Of a stretch of 64,000 bases of DNA, positions 36,323 to 49,850 are shown piece after piece (within the stretch, counting starts at the first letter, position 1; each line of letters begins with the position of its first letter). The DNA is from Nissolia schottii (taxonomy: Eukaryota > Streptophyta > Magnoliopsida > Fabales > Fabaceae): assembly GCA_003254905.1 (NCBI GenBank), contig QANU01086934.1, positions 30,032-94,031 of the forward strand. The letters run 5' to 3'. The translations under genes were made by a program, and so were the position numbers. A model generated the notes under the pieces. It was not told the DNA's origin and searched no databases. It worked only from the letters and a program-made list of their open reading frames with translations.

Positions 36323-37475
36323 GTGTATTTAAAATTTGAATGGCTTTTGAAGTCAACAAGCGCCCTCAAATTTTCTCAAGAAAAAGTTGATATGCACATT
36401 GGACAACTAGGATTAATTAAAATGAATCATAATTAATAATGAGTTAATGGCCATGAGTTTGACGCAGGCATGAATGAAACTCTTAATTTGTGTTATTTGT
36501 ATATTAAATATGGCATAGACATTAAATTTTCTTCTCACATACATTATGAGGTTCATTTATAATTACATCATTTAATATAAGTGTGGATCTTATGAGGTGT
36601 GAAAATGAGAAAACTTGATATTTATACCATACTTAAATTACAAATAACATTTATGTAATTTGTCAATAATGTTCTAGATCTAGCCTCATATAGCATTAGC
36701 ATGCATATACATAAATCCATGTTCATATCCATTGACTAGAGAGATTACTTTTCATGGTGAAGCTTCTTCGGGTTTTCCAAGGGCTGCTATCAAACACGCC
36801 CCTACGAAGCTTCTAGTGAGGACAGTGACACCGCAAAAAGCGACACAACTGAAAAGGAAATTGAGTTTTCGAATTTTAATCAATAGAATAGTATTTTCCT
36901 CGTCGGATCCATTTTATTTTTTAATATAATTATAGTTAAATACATTAATTTTTAAATATAAAAAAAAGTGAAAGTGAAAGTGAAAGAAAAAAGGAGAAAG
37001 AAGTATTAATATTAACGTGTGAATTACCATAATTAATGACTTAATTTTTCATCAAACTAATGCGTGTATCCTTCATGAGCTTTATTGTGGTCACCATAAA
37101 TCCCTTTTTTTCTCTAGTGCTAATTAATAAAGCCTCGTGGAATTTTAACTAATTCTTGGTCACAATTACTTTAAGCCGTTAAACCCTTTTTATCCCCCCA
37201 AAATGAACCTCCTCCTTTTTTATTTTTTTATTTTTTTCATCACATTTTTATTTCTCTGATGTTCTGATGTCCTGTGAAGCACCTATTTTTTAGATTTGGT
37301 TTGGTAAAATTTTTTGATATGATCTTCTTGTTAATAAGTCACTTTTTTGTGTTTAGCAAATAAAAAATAGATGTATTTTTGTTCTTGGCTTTTAAAAATT
37401 GGGGTGTTCTTATGAGTTCTCATAAGTAATTTTTTAGAACTAATTTTTATTTTTTAAATGTTAAAATATTAAGAG

Positions 37476-38124
37476 AAATGTTTTCTGTATAACCCAAAAT
37501 TTGTCAACTATTGTATAATTCACTCTCCCTAATATGTGTTTTTTCTCCCTTTTTTCTTTTTTTTATTTTTTCTTTCTTCTTCCCTAATCTCTCAATTTTT
37601 TTTTTTTCGTTTTCATCTTATTATTTATGAATCCAACAGTTTTCATTTTCATTTTCATCATATGCATTGTTTTTTTATTTTTCAAATGTTTGTGCATGTG
37701 TATAAGAAAGTTTGTACATGCTTGTTTGAAAGGTTGTATATGTCTGATTGGTCAAAAGTTTGTGCATGTACATAGAAAAGTTTGTGCATTTTTGTTCAAA
37801 AGTTTATGTATGTGAACACAAGTTTTCTTATTCATTTTCGTTTTAAGTTTCTGCCATATTTTTGTTTCTAGTTATTGAAATATTTGTGCATGGTAAAGAG
37901 TGGTCCACGCAATTAGTGTGTTGGTGGGGAGATGAAGAGAGAGTGCAACAATTATTTTTCATTATTTAATACGTTGCTGATCTTGTTTGATTTGGTTTCG
38001 TATTTAAAAAAGTTTGTACATGTGTGTAAAAAATAGTTTGTGCATGTATATGCAAAAATTTGTACATTTAGTATGATTGTGTAGACCATAAGTTGGCATC
38101 ATTTGAGTTATACACCAAGCATTA
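37476..38124. mobile_element. TIR element with internal GTTTGTGCATGTGTA repeats
   Basis: The left end (AATGTTTTCTGTATAACCC, then TTGTCAACT) is the imperfect inverse of the right end (AGTTGGCATCATTTGAG, then TTATACACCAAGCATT). Between them, 37685-38070 contains about seven copies of AAAGTTTGTGCATGTGTATA-like words. The open frames at 37536-37815 come from these repeats. Confidence 0.6.
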
Positions 38125-41100
38125 CTCAAATACTAATATATCATTAAATTTTAATGGTCATTATTACTTTTTTTTAATGTTTATGTTTATTATAGTAATT
38201 TTATATATAAAGATTATATTTAAAATATATTTATCAAACACTAATTCTATAACTTCTACTCATTGAGAACTTTTTTTTTTTTACTAAATAATATTGTACA
38301 CTTTTTTTTTTTAGGCTTTAGAAAGGAAACAAAAAGCTCAACAACTCTAAAAGTTAGTAACATTGTCAAACCAACACTTAATAAAGCATTATATATGGCT
38401 GGTTAACCAAGCTCCAAGTTGCAAAAGAAATCAAAACTTATTCAAAACTAAAAAAAAAAAAAATTAATTGTTTCAAATATCAAAATTAAAAGTTATATTA
38501 AAAATAATAGCTTTTCAAGAACAAAATACTTACAATTTTTGAACCTGTGAATTGAGAACCACATTAAAATAAAAATCACAAGTATGTGTTTGGAGCCAAG
38601 ATTGACCAAGTCAGAGAAAGAAAAATAAAATATTAAAAATGAAAAACAAAAAGCCAATTCCTTTCTCGTGAGGAAAAACGGGCTTCGTTATAGAATGGTC
38701 AAAGTTCATCTACGCACATGGAATTAAATTAAATGTTGATTGTTGACCATAGCAAGTCAAACCAATGGCCCAAAACCATCTCCTCGCTTCAATTTCAAGT
38801 CCAATGTGTACGATAGGATAAGTTGAAATGAGTAAGGGTAATGTAAAATGAGATCTCTCATCTTAAAAAAGATAAAATGAGATATATTATTATTAGATAA
38901 TTAAAGTGAGAATGGAGATTTATTATCACTTTAATGATTTAATGGTGATATCATTCATTTTATTCTCTAAAATAAGAGATCATGATCCAAAGCTAATGTG
39001 AAATAATATAAGACCCAATTATATAAGGCTTGATTTTAATACTACATAGAGTTTGGTACGTCAACATACAAGATATTGTATACTATATAAGATAATATTA
39101 TTATTTAACTATATTTTTTAATCAAAAGTATAACTTTAACAAAATAAATAAAAAATAAAAAATTTATAAAATAAAAATTAATAAGTAAGTATTGTCATTC
39201 AAATACTTTTTATTTTTTAAGTATAATTATTTAAAATATTTCTTATTTTTGTTATATAAAATTATATATAGTTGATAATAAATAATATTGATCATTTATA
39301 TATTTTAATAAATATTTATCATTATAATCAAATATAAAAATAAAAATACATAAGAATTTCTATATTATTAATATTTCTTATTTTTATAATTAAATATAAA
39401 CAAGTATTTTTATCAATTAGTTAATTAAATATTTAAAAATTAATAAAATTAATTATATTTAAGCTATTTAAATTTGTGTTATGTAAAACACGATTCATAT
39501 TATTTATTATTTGTATATTTTAATCAATAATTTAATATTATTTGTACATGACATCCTACGTTACTAACAATATTACTAACAATGAATAATAGTGATATAA
39601 AATGTTCCTTGTAGTAACTCTTGAACCTTGTGTAGGGAACAAGATAAGAAGGCTAGAACTCTCCCACAGGGATTAGAACAGGCCAAGTCGACCTGGAGTC
39701 TGATAGGTCTGTCTGTGTATTTTTTTATTATAAAAAAATTTATTGTTTAACCTGTTACTGTGACATGTTACACAATCAATAACATAACATTTAATAATAA
39801 TAATCAATAATCTTTCAAAATTTAAACCCAAAACATATATCACTAATAATATCTAAATACCTTCCACGATCTAAATCCAAAATATTATCTAAATTATATT
39901 AATAAATATAATTACATAACATATTAAAAAAAGGGATATTAGTCTAACCTATTCTCACCTGTACAGTCTCATGGTTACACCTTCGTTTTGTGCCAAAGGA
40001 CAAAATGGAAGTTGCACGGTCAAACATTTGTGTGAGCCGTCTTGTTGGCCCAACCAAAAATCATATCATAACTAGGAAAGAGATTTGATAATCGTTCCTC
40101 TACGTTTATTAGTATTATTAGTTGTAAAGTTACAAGATTACTTTTCCCTTTTCCCATATTGTGTTTTTCTTTTCCTCCTTTTATATTCTATTGTATGAGA
40201 GAGGACAATAGTGTACAGCCAAACTTGGTGAGCCGTCTCGTTGGTCCAATAATGCTTAATAACACCACAAAAGTTTTTAACATTCTCCTAAAATATATTT
40301 TTATATAACATTATCAATTTAATTTATTATTTTTATATAATTTTTAAATACTACAAATTAATAATTAATAATATTTTTAAAATATATATTAAATATGTTC
40401 CAAAAAATGCAATATTTTATCATAATACCCCACGCAGGTGCATAACAATGGGAGCCAGGAATTCAGCACCGTTGAGAATCATATCATATCATATTTTGCC
40501 AGAAAAAAAAGGTAGTTGTTGCAGTTTAGATAATAAAATACTACACATTATGGATGTACTGATCATAAAGGGTAGATTAAAGCAGTTAGTAACATGGAAT
40601 GTTGTGATGAGGATGCACATTTGAATATTTTATAATATATATTGTGAATTAACAGCACATTTTCCATGTACTCACGATTAAACAAAAGTAGATCTAACCT
40701 AATATAAAATAATATTATTAAGGTCCTCCCTCTATAAACCTAAATATGGCTTGACATTTTGAAAGTTGAATGGACACATTGTCATTATACCTCATTTCAT
40801 TTATTACTGCTTTATGAATTGATGATATCGTGCGAGGAATCCACTTTAATATGAGAGAAAGAAATGGTTATGGTTAAATTGTGGTGTAAAATTATTAATT
40901 GCTAAAATGGGGTAATTATATGTAATTTGTTTAGTTCTTACGTGAATTATGGTTCAACATACTCTCCTAATACTTTATCACATCAAGACATGTTTTGTCC
41001 TTAGGCAAATTACATCATAGCAAAATAAAATAATATATCCTTCTAATAACGTAGAACAGGAAAATATATTTATTTTTTTGCTATTTGATTATACTTTACC

Positions 41101-41190
41101 ACATATAATTCACTCGTATACTATGCAATTTTGCTTAAAAAATATCTATAAATTCAATTCATTTTCAGTTCACAATTGCATTACTCAAAA
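38125..41190. other. AT-rich intergenic DNA
   Basis: The only repeated phrase noted is GTGAGCCGTCTYGTTGGYCCAA, found at 40033 and 40230 with a nearby TGTACAGYC word, which may be a small decayed duplication. Very AT-rich at 39000-39600. No gene. Confidence 0.5.
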
Positions 41191-41206
41191 ACTATCTGAA
41201 AAAAAT

Positions 41207-41287
41207 TATTATTATTATTATTATTATTGTTTGTTGTATTATTATTATTATTATTGTTTGATGTTGTTGTTGTTATTATTATTATTT
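41207..41287. repeat. Compound (ATT)n/(GTT)n microsatellite
   Basis: ATT runs interrupted by TGTTTGTTG, TGTTTGATG and TTGTTGTTG. The open frames at 41078-41448 are translations of this tract. Confidence 0.85.
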
Positions 41288-41730
41288 ATGTTTTTTTTCA
41301 CAAAATTAGGAGACTATATTATTTTATTTCGCTCTTGCATATAATTTGCCTAAGAGGTAGGCGAATGATGATGGACTTAAAGGACAAAATTTGTCATGAT
41401 GTAACAGTACATCAGAAGAGTGTATTATTTTATTACTTTGAATCATAATTTGTCTAAGAGCTGGACGAATTACATGCCACTACCACATTTTAATAATTAA
41501 TAATTTTCCACCACATTTTCATGAATTATCTCACTAAATCCCATATTAAAATTTTTTAGCCATATCGTGCATTACAAATTCACAAAATAAAGTTTATAAT
41601 ATAAAATAAAAGTAAAATAAAAGTATTTTAACATTTTACAAGAAATGATGATTAAAAAAAATTAATTTTGATGTACTTTTTTTTAATGTAGAAAGTTTTA
41701 TACAGACTAATGCCGAACTCTAATAATATA

Positions 41731-42427
41731 TAGGGTTAATAGTAACTTACCTTATGTATTATAATTGTTATGCACTTAATTTCCTAAGTTGTAAAATGTG
41801 CAATTCGATCCTCTAAGTTTTTTAAATAGTGCAAATAAGATATTTCGTCACTTTTAATATCTAAAAGGTCTGTTAGTACAGATGTGTCTATTACATAATG
41901 TATTGTAAAAAAAAATTATCCTTCAAAAAAAATAAAAGAATTAAAAAAAAAACCATAACTCAATTCCCTAAACCTTTTCAAAAGTGACCTCCCTCTTATT
42001 CTCTAAACAAAACACAAAGTCACGGCCCCTTTCATGCTTATCACCACTGCTGGAGACTTTGTCCGCCTCCTATGTTACCTTCTGTGTCACCTCCTATGTC
42101 ACCTCTACTGTTTGCTGTTTCCATTTTTCTTCAGCGGTTGCTTTTGATTTTTTGCATCTGTCGGTGCTATTTTTCTCAATGTTGTCCCTGTTTTGTCCTA
42201 AAAAAATTATTTTTAATTTTTTTTAAAATAAAGGATAATTATGTTCTTACAATAAATCATGTGACAGACACATGTGTACTAACAAACCTTTTAGACATTA
42301 AAAGTGACAGAATGTCTTATTTGTATTGTTTATAAAACCTAGGGGTCGAATTGCACATTTTACAATACTAAGAGGTTAAGTGCAAAACAACTATAATACA
42401 TATGATAAGTTGCTATAATTAACCCTT
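41731..42427 (+). mobile_element. TIR element, ~697 bp, same family as 25771-26479
   Basis: It starts TAGGGTTAATAGTAACTTA and ends AATTAACCCTT. The inverted arms share TGTGCAATTCGATCC with a GGGTCGAATTGCACA word on the other side. The core (41960-42180) matches the reverse complement of the core at 26030-26260, for example TTTCATGCTTATCRCCACT followed by GAGACTTTG/GCAGACTTTG. The core has an open frame but no recognised domain, and may be captured host sequence. Confidence 0.75.
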
Positions 42428-44188
42428 GATCCAAAATTTCAACACACACATTGACATTGATATGAAATACACAATAGGATAAAAGTATTTTTTAATAAAC
42501 TCCTAAGAAATCAGTTCATAAAAAACTTCAAATAAATATCACAAAGAAAAAAAATACCTTAAAATGAATATACCTAATTTCTTGAAGTAAGCAGCAATGG
42601 AACCACCCTTTTCAGACACATTATTTCCCTAGGAGAAAACACAATCTAAAATTTCAATTGAGGTATTTATTACTTCTCATGCCCAAGTCACAAAGCACCT
42701 AAATTGGACCGAAGAAAAACATGTGATGCCTCGTATTTTTAAGTTCCCTGAGAAAGGGGTGGCGGAGCATAAGGAAGGGTAGGAAACCCTTAGAATCAAG
42801 CTTAAGATTACCGGGGGCCAACACGAACTCAAACACTAGTTTGGGGGTGCTCAAGTGTGGGTGCAACATGGCAAGGGTGTTCGAGCATTGCATGGGCATA
42901 ACCGTACGTTTTGCGCTTAGTTTTGCATTTATGAAGCAAGGATGGGAGTAAGTCCCCCTTCACTCTTAGATAGACATAGACTTACAATTTCATGATATGT
43001 TGGATGCCACTCACATCCGCATCTACGTTTTGTTTCGAAGTGTCAGGGAAGGACATCAACACTACTCTTCTCCTATAGTAGCCATTTGTCATGATTTCTT
43101 TTTGTGAGCTCCAGGGCTAATAGTTATTATTTTAGTTATTTTAACGGTTCTCTAAAATTATTTATGGGCAGAGTCTATGGACGCCACATCATAGGTTATT
43201 CAGTTATTTAATTAGATTGTTAAATAGTGAAATCAAACAAGGAATATTTTGGTTTTAGACTTATGTTATTTTCACCAATTATTATTTATGTAGTATTTAT
43301 TTGATTGATTATTAATCTGTAATTAATGTTATTGTTATTTCACAATGCAGTGCGATTATGATGCATGTCTTAGGCTTCCGCGAGGGCAAGGGCCCTTGCG
43401 TTTTGCCATCGCGTGCAGCACTACCATTTTGGATTGTGACAAAACAACAAAATAAATATATGTCTTGGGATGGCTTAAAACATAAACTAATTGAACTAGT
43501 AATTATGATTCATAAGAAAAAGAACCAAAAAAACCAAGTTATTATGGCTTGGCCCAACATGGCCTAATTAGCTTCTAATGCCAGTCTGTTGTAAATAAGC
43601 TCTTAGTTGCTTGTTTTTAATAGTAGGACATTTGACTTTGCCTTATTTTTTTAGCTTATTTTTTATGTATCTCTTTCACAAATGATTTGACCAAATTTGT
43701 AACGCTTTATTTCAATCTCTTTGCTCTTGCCCTTGGGATAGGTCCCATTGATATATTAAAATCTCCATCTTGCCTTCTAATGCTATTATGTTCAGTTTGC
43801 TCTCTTGAACGCTTATCATCGACATTCAATCATATATATTGTTATATAGAATAATTTTGAGGTATTGAGTCTAGTAGTCAACCAACTTTTATTAATATGA
43901 CAAAACATAATTTGATATTTCTGTAAAACATTTTTACACTTACTAATAAACATTAAAATTAAACTCATACTTTTATCTAAAAGAAAAGTTTGACATAAAT
44001 CTCTTAACAAGCCAGGAGAAAAATAAGATAAATTTGGTTATATCTGGATGTAAAATACAATCGGGGAATTTCTAAGACATGATTAGGGGATCTTGAGGAA
44101 TTATTCTTTCCTCATATCAAATGGGATAATGAATAGTTTAATCGGGCAAATAATCAAATAAACATGGGAGAACAAGGCCTATATATAT

Positions 44189-44219
<31 letters not shown>

Positions 44220-45240
44220 TTCTTATGCTCATATACACACTGTACAAAAGGCCTGATGTATTATTAATTTATTTAATTTATTATTATAATGCACATCTTG
44301 GTAACCTCCTCCCTATTTGTTCCCAGTTGGAAAATCAAAGCAAGTGGGACCCAACTACTTGTTTGCACATTCAAATTTGAAACCCTATATCGCCTATTCC
44401 TTGATCCAGCCAAACACTGCCCTCCAAATACGACGGCCACGCGTTGCTTAAATTGCCACTTCAAAATTTTTTGTTTTGAAAAAACATTCAAGTTTAAGGA
44501 AGAAAAAAAATTCAATTATTTCACAAATGTTGAAGATTTTCAAAATCATTTAAAAAAAAAATAGTTTAGAAAGAAACGATACTCTTCCATTCAAATCACA
44601 AACCTTAATGAGATTGTTTTGTGACATAATCTTAATATAAAGACAAATAATTAATCAATACTTTATGACATGTAAGATTATAAAAATAACATAGTAAATG
44701 TCTTAACCACTTTAAATTAAAAGGTACAATTACATAGAATAAAAGAAAATAAGTAAAATTATGAAAGATTAAGTTCCTTTATATTAATATAAGCTAAAAT
44801 TATATCATAAACTTAAACCTGAAATGCTGATGCAGGGTTGGTGTGAACTTTGATTTTTAAACTAGCAATTTCAAATTTGAATTGTGATAATTGAAAAGAT
44901 GTTTATTAGGAGATTCCTAGTGTCATGTTAAAATGGAGTTAACCGAGTTCTTAATCATAGTGATAAGTGTCTTAATCTTTACCTCAATTTGGCTGAACTC
45001 GACTAGTCAAGTATGACACAGTCTGTTGGCAAGAGAGCTGAGAAGCAACTTCTCTCCTCTTCTTGTTTCCGTCTTGAACAGTTGTCCCTTTTATTTCTGC
45101 TTCTATAATATTCACTTTCCATACGGGCACAAAAGTAAAATAAACAAAATTTTGAATTAATTAATTAATTTGTAATATGAATTAGTTAATAAAAAGAAGA
45201 AGAAAAAAAACAGCAATTAAAGTATTTTAACGTAGGTGCC
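42428..45240. other. Intergenic DNA upstream of GINT1
   Basis: A GC-richer patch at 42690-43080 and another at 43350-43450 have short open frames without a recognisable product. A GA microsatellite is at 44190-44219. No exon could be supported. The last ~1 kb is expected to hold the GINT1 promoter. Confidence 0.45.
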
Positions 45241-45251
45241 CTTAAACCCGA

Positions 45252-45259
45252 TATATAAA
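45252..45259 (+). promoter_or_regulatory. TATA box of GINT1
   Basis: TATATAAA followed by GGGGGG lies 279 bp before the GINT1 start codon. A GA-rich leader (AGAGAGAGAGAAAACAGAGA) starts ~100 bp downstream. If used, transcription would begin near 45285 and give a leader of ~245 nt. Confidence 0.6.
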
Positions 45260-45424
45260 GGGGGGTAGACAGAGTACTAAGGGGATGTTCAGTTCATGTT
45301 CCAGTTCCACAACATATCTCAAAATTACAACCTTGTCCCGTCACCTTCTCTTCATTTTTAGATAGAGAGAGAGAAAACAGAGAGAACCGCCCCAACAAAA
45401 AAATAAAAACTGGATTTTTGTGAA

Positions 45425-45472
45425 ATGCTTATGACCGAGTTGCATCGCGGTGGCTCTGCCACGGCGGTGTGA
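45425..45472 (+). promoter_or_regulatory. Upstream ORF in the GINT1 leader (15 codons)
   Basis: An ATG at 45425 opens a 15-codon frame (MLMTELHRGGSATAV) ending in TGA at 45470-45472, which is 58 nt before the GINT1 start and downstream of the TATA box. A second in-frame ATG is at codon 3. Such leaders often reduce or condition translation of the main frame. The effect here is inferred, not shown. Confidence 0.55.
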
Positions 45473-45530
45473 GAGATCTTCCCACCGGCTGTTCTGACCA
45501 CTTCCGGCAACCCTTTTCTTTTTCTGCTTT

Positions 45531-48500
45531 ATGGGTTCCGGTCAGATTGGCGGCGGCGGCGGCGGAGCCAACGGCGGCGGTTCAAATAATGGAGGTGGTG
45601 GTTGCTGTGGGTGGAAATTGGAGAACCATCACTACTACAAGCGTTTCTTCTCTTCTGGTTTCGTTTTCTTCTTTGGTTGCTTCGTTCTGTTCGGATCGAT
45701 TGCAACGTTCTACGGGTACCTCGTTTTCTCCCCTGCTGTTCACGCCAGCCTCTCCAATTTCGGTTGCAGAGAGGACAATGAGGGTTCTTGGTCGATTGGG
45801 ATTTTCTATGGAGATTCCCCTTTTTCTCTTAAACCCATTGAAATCGTGAGTCCCCCTCTTTCAATTTTTTATTTTCTCTTTTGTTTTTTTGTTTTTGATT
45901 TTTGTTTCTATGCATGCCTGTGTTAATTCCTAGTTTTAAAAGTTTTCATTTTTATTTTTAAATTATGAAAAGTTAGAAAAAAAATTGATTTTTTTTTTTG
46001 GTGATTTATGGATTGTGATGTTGGGAGTTTTGCATTTGTTCTGTTGTGCTTTTTGCTATGGAGTTTCAATCATCATCTTTGTGTAGGGAATTATTTCAAT
46101 TTGGGGATTTGTTTTTGTGGAGGGTGATGGATGATGGGTGTTTTTAATTGTGTGCAGGCGAATGTAGGGAACGATGATAGTGCTGCCTGGCCAGTAGCCA
46201 ATCCTGTTGTGACATGTGCTTCTGTCTCTGGTGCTGGTTCTCCCAGCAATTTTGTTGCTGACCCTTTTCTTTTCATTCAGGTAACATGTTCTTGTCAGCC
46301 CCTTGGTGTTACTCCTTCGTATATCTGGTGTTTTTTCTTTATTCTGTGGAGAAGGTTTTAATCTTTTCCATTGCTTGTTTTGTGTGTTTTTTATTCCCTC
46401 CTGTTTTGGTGTTTGGATTCTCAATTATTAATTCCCTCATGATAGAAGCATGATATTAGGGCGTTTTGATAGATAATACATCAAGTTATTGTTGTTTCTC
46501 CTGAATAACTTGCCTGTTTCCGTGGAAAATTGCTTTGGTATTTGAATTTGACACGGAGCGGTAGAGTATGGCTTTTGTGGTCGGAAAGCAGCTAGTCCTG
46601 GGTTTATGAACAAGTAACATTTAATGTGGAAAGGGTGGTCAGGAAATGCCTAATTGTAAGAAATGAAGTGAGGAATGAGACATCTTGCATGTTGTTCTTG
46701 TCTGCAAGGTCCTGCCCTTAAGTTCAAGGTAGTCGGTTCCTTGCTATGTGTCACACTCAGAGTGGATTTTAAGACGAAACCATCAATTGTTTGGAAAGAG
46801 GCCTTTCCACTCACCAGTATACACCTACATGTATGTGTGTGTAACAGTAGCGGCCGTCTTTCTTGTTTAAAAAAAATTATAATGGGATATTTGTAAAACC
46901 TTACAAGTTTTGGTGAAATTACTTAATCATACACTATTTAAATAACTGGGGTTCTATTTTTGTATTCAAGAATAGAAAAAGGCCCTCTTGCTTATTTGTC
47001 CTAGATTAATTTCATAATCTCTATCTTAACAATTTTTTCTTTTAAATTAGATGATGTTGTCAGGGTAAAATATGACAGGTGGATTAGAATTGATATTGGA
47101 GAATACGTTGGAATTTCTGTGGAATTGTTCTGAAAAACTACTACTGCCTTTCAAAGTATTCATTCAAGTCAACTCTTTGAATAGTATGATTTCAAAATGG
47201 ATGGAATGAGTCTTAATATTTTTACCTTTCCCATCTTCTCTTGCTTGTCCTTAATTACAAATTCTGGCATCATCAAGGCTGAGGCAAAATATTGCCTTCA
47301 CTGAATAGTTGTATCTGTCAGCCTTTGGTCCTAATAGGCGCTAGTCCATAGTGGAAACATTTTATGTTGTTGGTTTGATATGAGTTTGTGTGATGAATGT
47401 TTTGATAGAAAGTCTCTCCAAATGGAAGGTATATAACTATTTAAAGCCTGAAAATATTTGTGCGCGCACACATGGGAACATGCATGACTATGTCTGTGGG
47501 GAGGATCATGAGTTATGAGAAGTCTTATTGAAAAAATAGTTAATATCTCATTATTGAGGTGGCTTCAGATTTGAAGTTTCTTGTTTGTTATATGGATAAT
47601 TAGTAATCAGTATGAATTTGTTCACTTACATTGGCGTCGTTATTCAGGGAGATACTTTCTATCTGTTCTACGAGACCAAGAATGCAGTCACTATGCAAGG
47701 TGATATCGGTGTTTCAAAAAGTACCGACAAGGGAGCAACATGGAAACAACTAGGCATTGCGTTGGTTGAGGATTGGCATCTTTCTTATCCGTATGTATTT
47801 GAGCATGATGGCCAGGTACTGTTCCTGAGAAAAATAATTTGTATGCTTAGTTATGAATTTGATACATATGGACTTGTCTAATGCTCATTTATTTGTTAAA
47901 CTAACCATTCTTATAAGTGTCATCATTTTCATGTCCCTTTTTCTTTTTGTAACTACAGACATATATGATGCCTGAGGGAAATAAAAAAGGAGAACTTCGT
48001 CTCTACAGAGCAGCTAACTTTCCTTTACAGTGGAAATTGGAAAAGGTCCTCATTAAAAAGCCCCTTATCGATTCCGTTATCATTGATTATGATGGGAGGT
48101 ATTGGCTTTTTGGCTCAGATCATAGTGGTTTCGGCACCAAAAAAAATGGGCAGTTGGAGATTTGGTATAGCAGCTCACCACTTGGTCCTTGGAAGCCTCA
48201 CAAGAAAAACCCAATCTATAACATTGACAAGAGTTTGGGAGCTCGCAATGGAGGCAGGCCATTCAAATATGAAGGGAATCTTTATCGTGTTGGCCAGGAC
48301 TGCGGTGACACATATGGGAAACGGGTACGTGTCTTCAAGATAGAAACTCTTACTACTGAAGAATACAAAGAAACTGAAGTACCCTCGGGATTTGTTGAGC
48401 CAAACAAGGGTCGGAATGCTTGGAATGGTGCTCGATACCATCACCTAGATGTGCAACAGCTGCCGTCTGGTGAATGGGTTGGGGTTATGGACGGAGATCG

Positions 48501-49635
48501 TGTTCCTTCTGGAGATCCGATCCGGCGGTTCATGGTTGGTTGTGCCTCTCTCACTGTTGCTGCTGTACTCATTGTGCTATTGGGTGTGTTACTTGGGTTT
48601 GTGAATTGTATCGTCCCTCTCAATTGGATCATTCATAACTCAGGAAAAAGGAATGTCTTGGCTTGGGAGAGGTCAACTGTGTTTTGTTCAAGGGTTAGGC
48701 GATTTTGCAGCCGTGTGAATAGAGTCCCAACATTTCTCCGAGGTAAGGTAAAGCATAATGCCTGTGCTAGGAGGTTTATTCTTGCCATAATATTTGCAGT
48801 TGGGGCTGGGTTGGCGTGCGCAGGAGTTAGAAATATCTATGGAGGTAACGGATCAGAAGAACCTTACCCATTGAAAGGACAATATTCGCAGTTCACATTA
48901 TTAACGATGACCTATGATGCCCGTTTATGGAACTTGAAGATGTATGTGAAACATTACTCGAGATGCTCTTCAGTGCGGGAGATTGTTGTAGTGTGGAACA
49001 AGGGAGTTCCTCCAAAACCGAGCGATCTAGACTCTGCAGTGCCGGTGAGAATCAGGGTAGAGGAAGCAAACTCCTTAAATAACCGGTTCAAGGTTGACCC
49101 GTTGATAAAGACACGAGCTGTACTTGAGCTCGACGATGACATTATGATGACTTGTGATGATGTTGAGCGAGGTTTTAAGGTGTGGCGCCAGAACCCAGAC
49201 CGGATCGTTGGATTCTATCCCCGGCTGATTAACGGGAGCCCGTTGAAATACAGGGGAGAAAAATATGCCCGGACGCACAAAGGGTACAACATGATTCTTA
49301 CTGGTGCAGCTTTTATCGACTCTCAACTAGCTTTTCAAAGGTACTGGGGCGAGGAAGCCAAGCAAGGGAGGGAAGTCGTTGACAAGTATTTTAACTGTGA
49401 AGACGTGCTGTTAAATTACTTGTACGCCAACGCGAGCTCGTCAAGGACGGTTGATTATGTGAAACCGGCTTGGGCGATCGACATGTCAAAGTTTTCCGGT
49501 GTAGCAATTAGCCGAAACACGCAAGTGCATTATCGGTTGAGGAGCACCTGCCTCATGAAATTCTCGGAGATGTATGGAAGTTTCGCCGATCGTAAGTGGG
49601 GATTCGACAGTAGGAAAGATGGTTGGGATGTATAG
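45531..49635 (+). CDS. GINT1: Glucosamine inositolphosphorylceramide transferase 1 (GT64), 4 exons
   Basis: Exons are 45531-45845, 46158-46280, 47648-47815 and 47959-49635. All introns are GT-AG and phase 0. The product is 760 aa, close to the Arabidopsis protein (~765). It has a Gly-rich cytosolic N-terminus, then a membrane anchor at ~43-66. A beta-propeller-like region follows at ~85-385 (GDTFYLFYETKN; WHLSYPYVFEHDGQ; DYDGRYWLFGSDHSG). Two further hydrophobic spans lie at ~395-421 and ~475-492, and a C-terminal GT64 (exostosin-like) domain at ~514-754. The metal-binding DXD motif is the DDD at 594-596 (LELDDDIM), and the family block CEDVLLNYL is at ~682-690. It acts in the Golgi, where the family transfers GlcNAc/GlcN to GlcA-inositolphosphorylceramide in making plant GIPC sphingolipids. 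The start at 45531 fits the homologue's N-terminus; an overlapping frame at 45469-45849 is a shadow. Confidence 0.93.
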
Positions 49636-49850
49636 TTGGGAAGGTTTTTTTTATTTTTTTTTATATATAGCTAGGTCATTTGCCAACTTTTTGTAATTTT
49701 TACTTCTTTGTGGGTATTAAAGTTTTCTTGTTTATACTTGTACCCAACTGTGAATCTTTTATTTATTTTAGGGGGAGGTTCTCCATTAGAGAATGTCTGC
49801 AACAGTGTCAACATGTAAATTGGTTCTATAATGGCCCTTTTCATGTTATA
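49636..49850 (+). other. GINT1 3' UTR and flank, unduplicated part
   Basis: T-rich sequence follows the TAG stop. No canonical AATAAA was seen close by. The duplicated 3'-flank segment begins at 49851. Confidence 0.4.

Noticed and set aside
45469..45849. 126-codon frame overlapping GINT1 exon 1
   Set aside because: It begins at a GTG, overlaps the GINT1 exon in another frame, and has no homology. Shadow frame.
46056..46424. Antisense frames over GINT1 exon 2
   Set aside because: Shadow of a conserved exon; no independent evidence.
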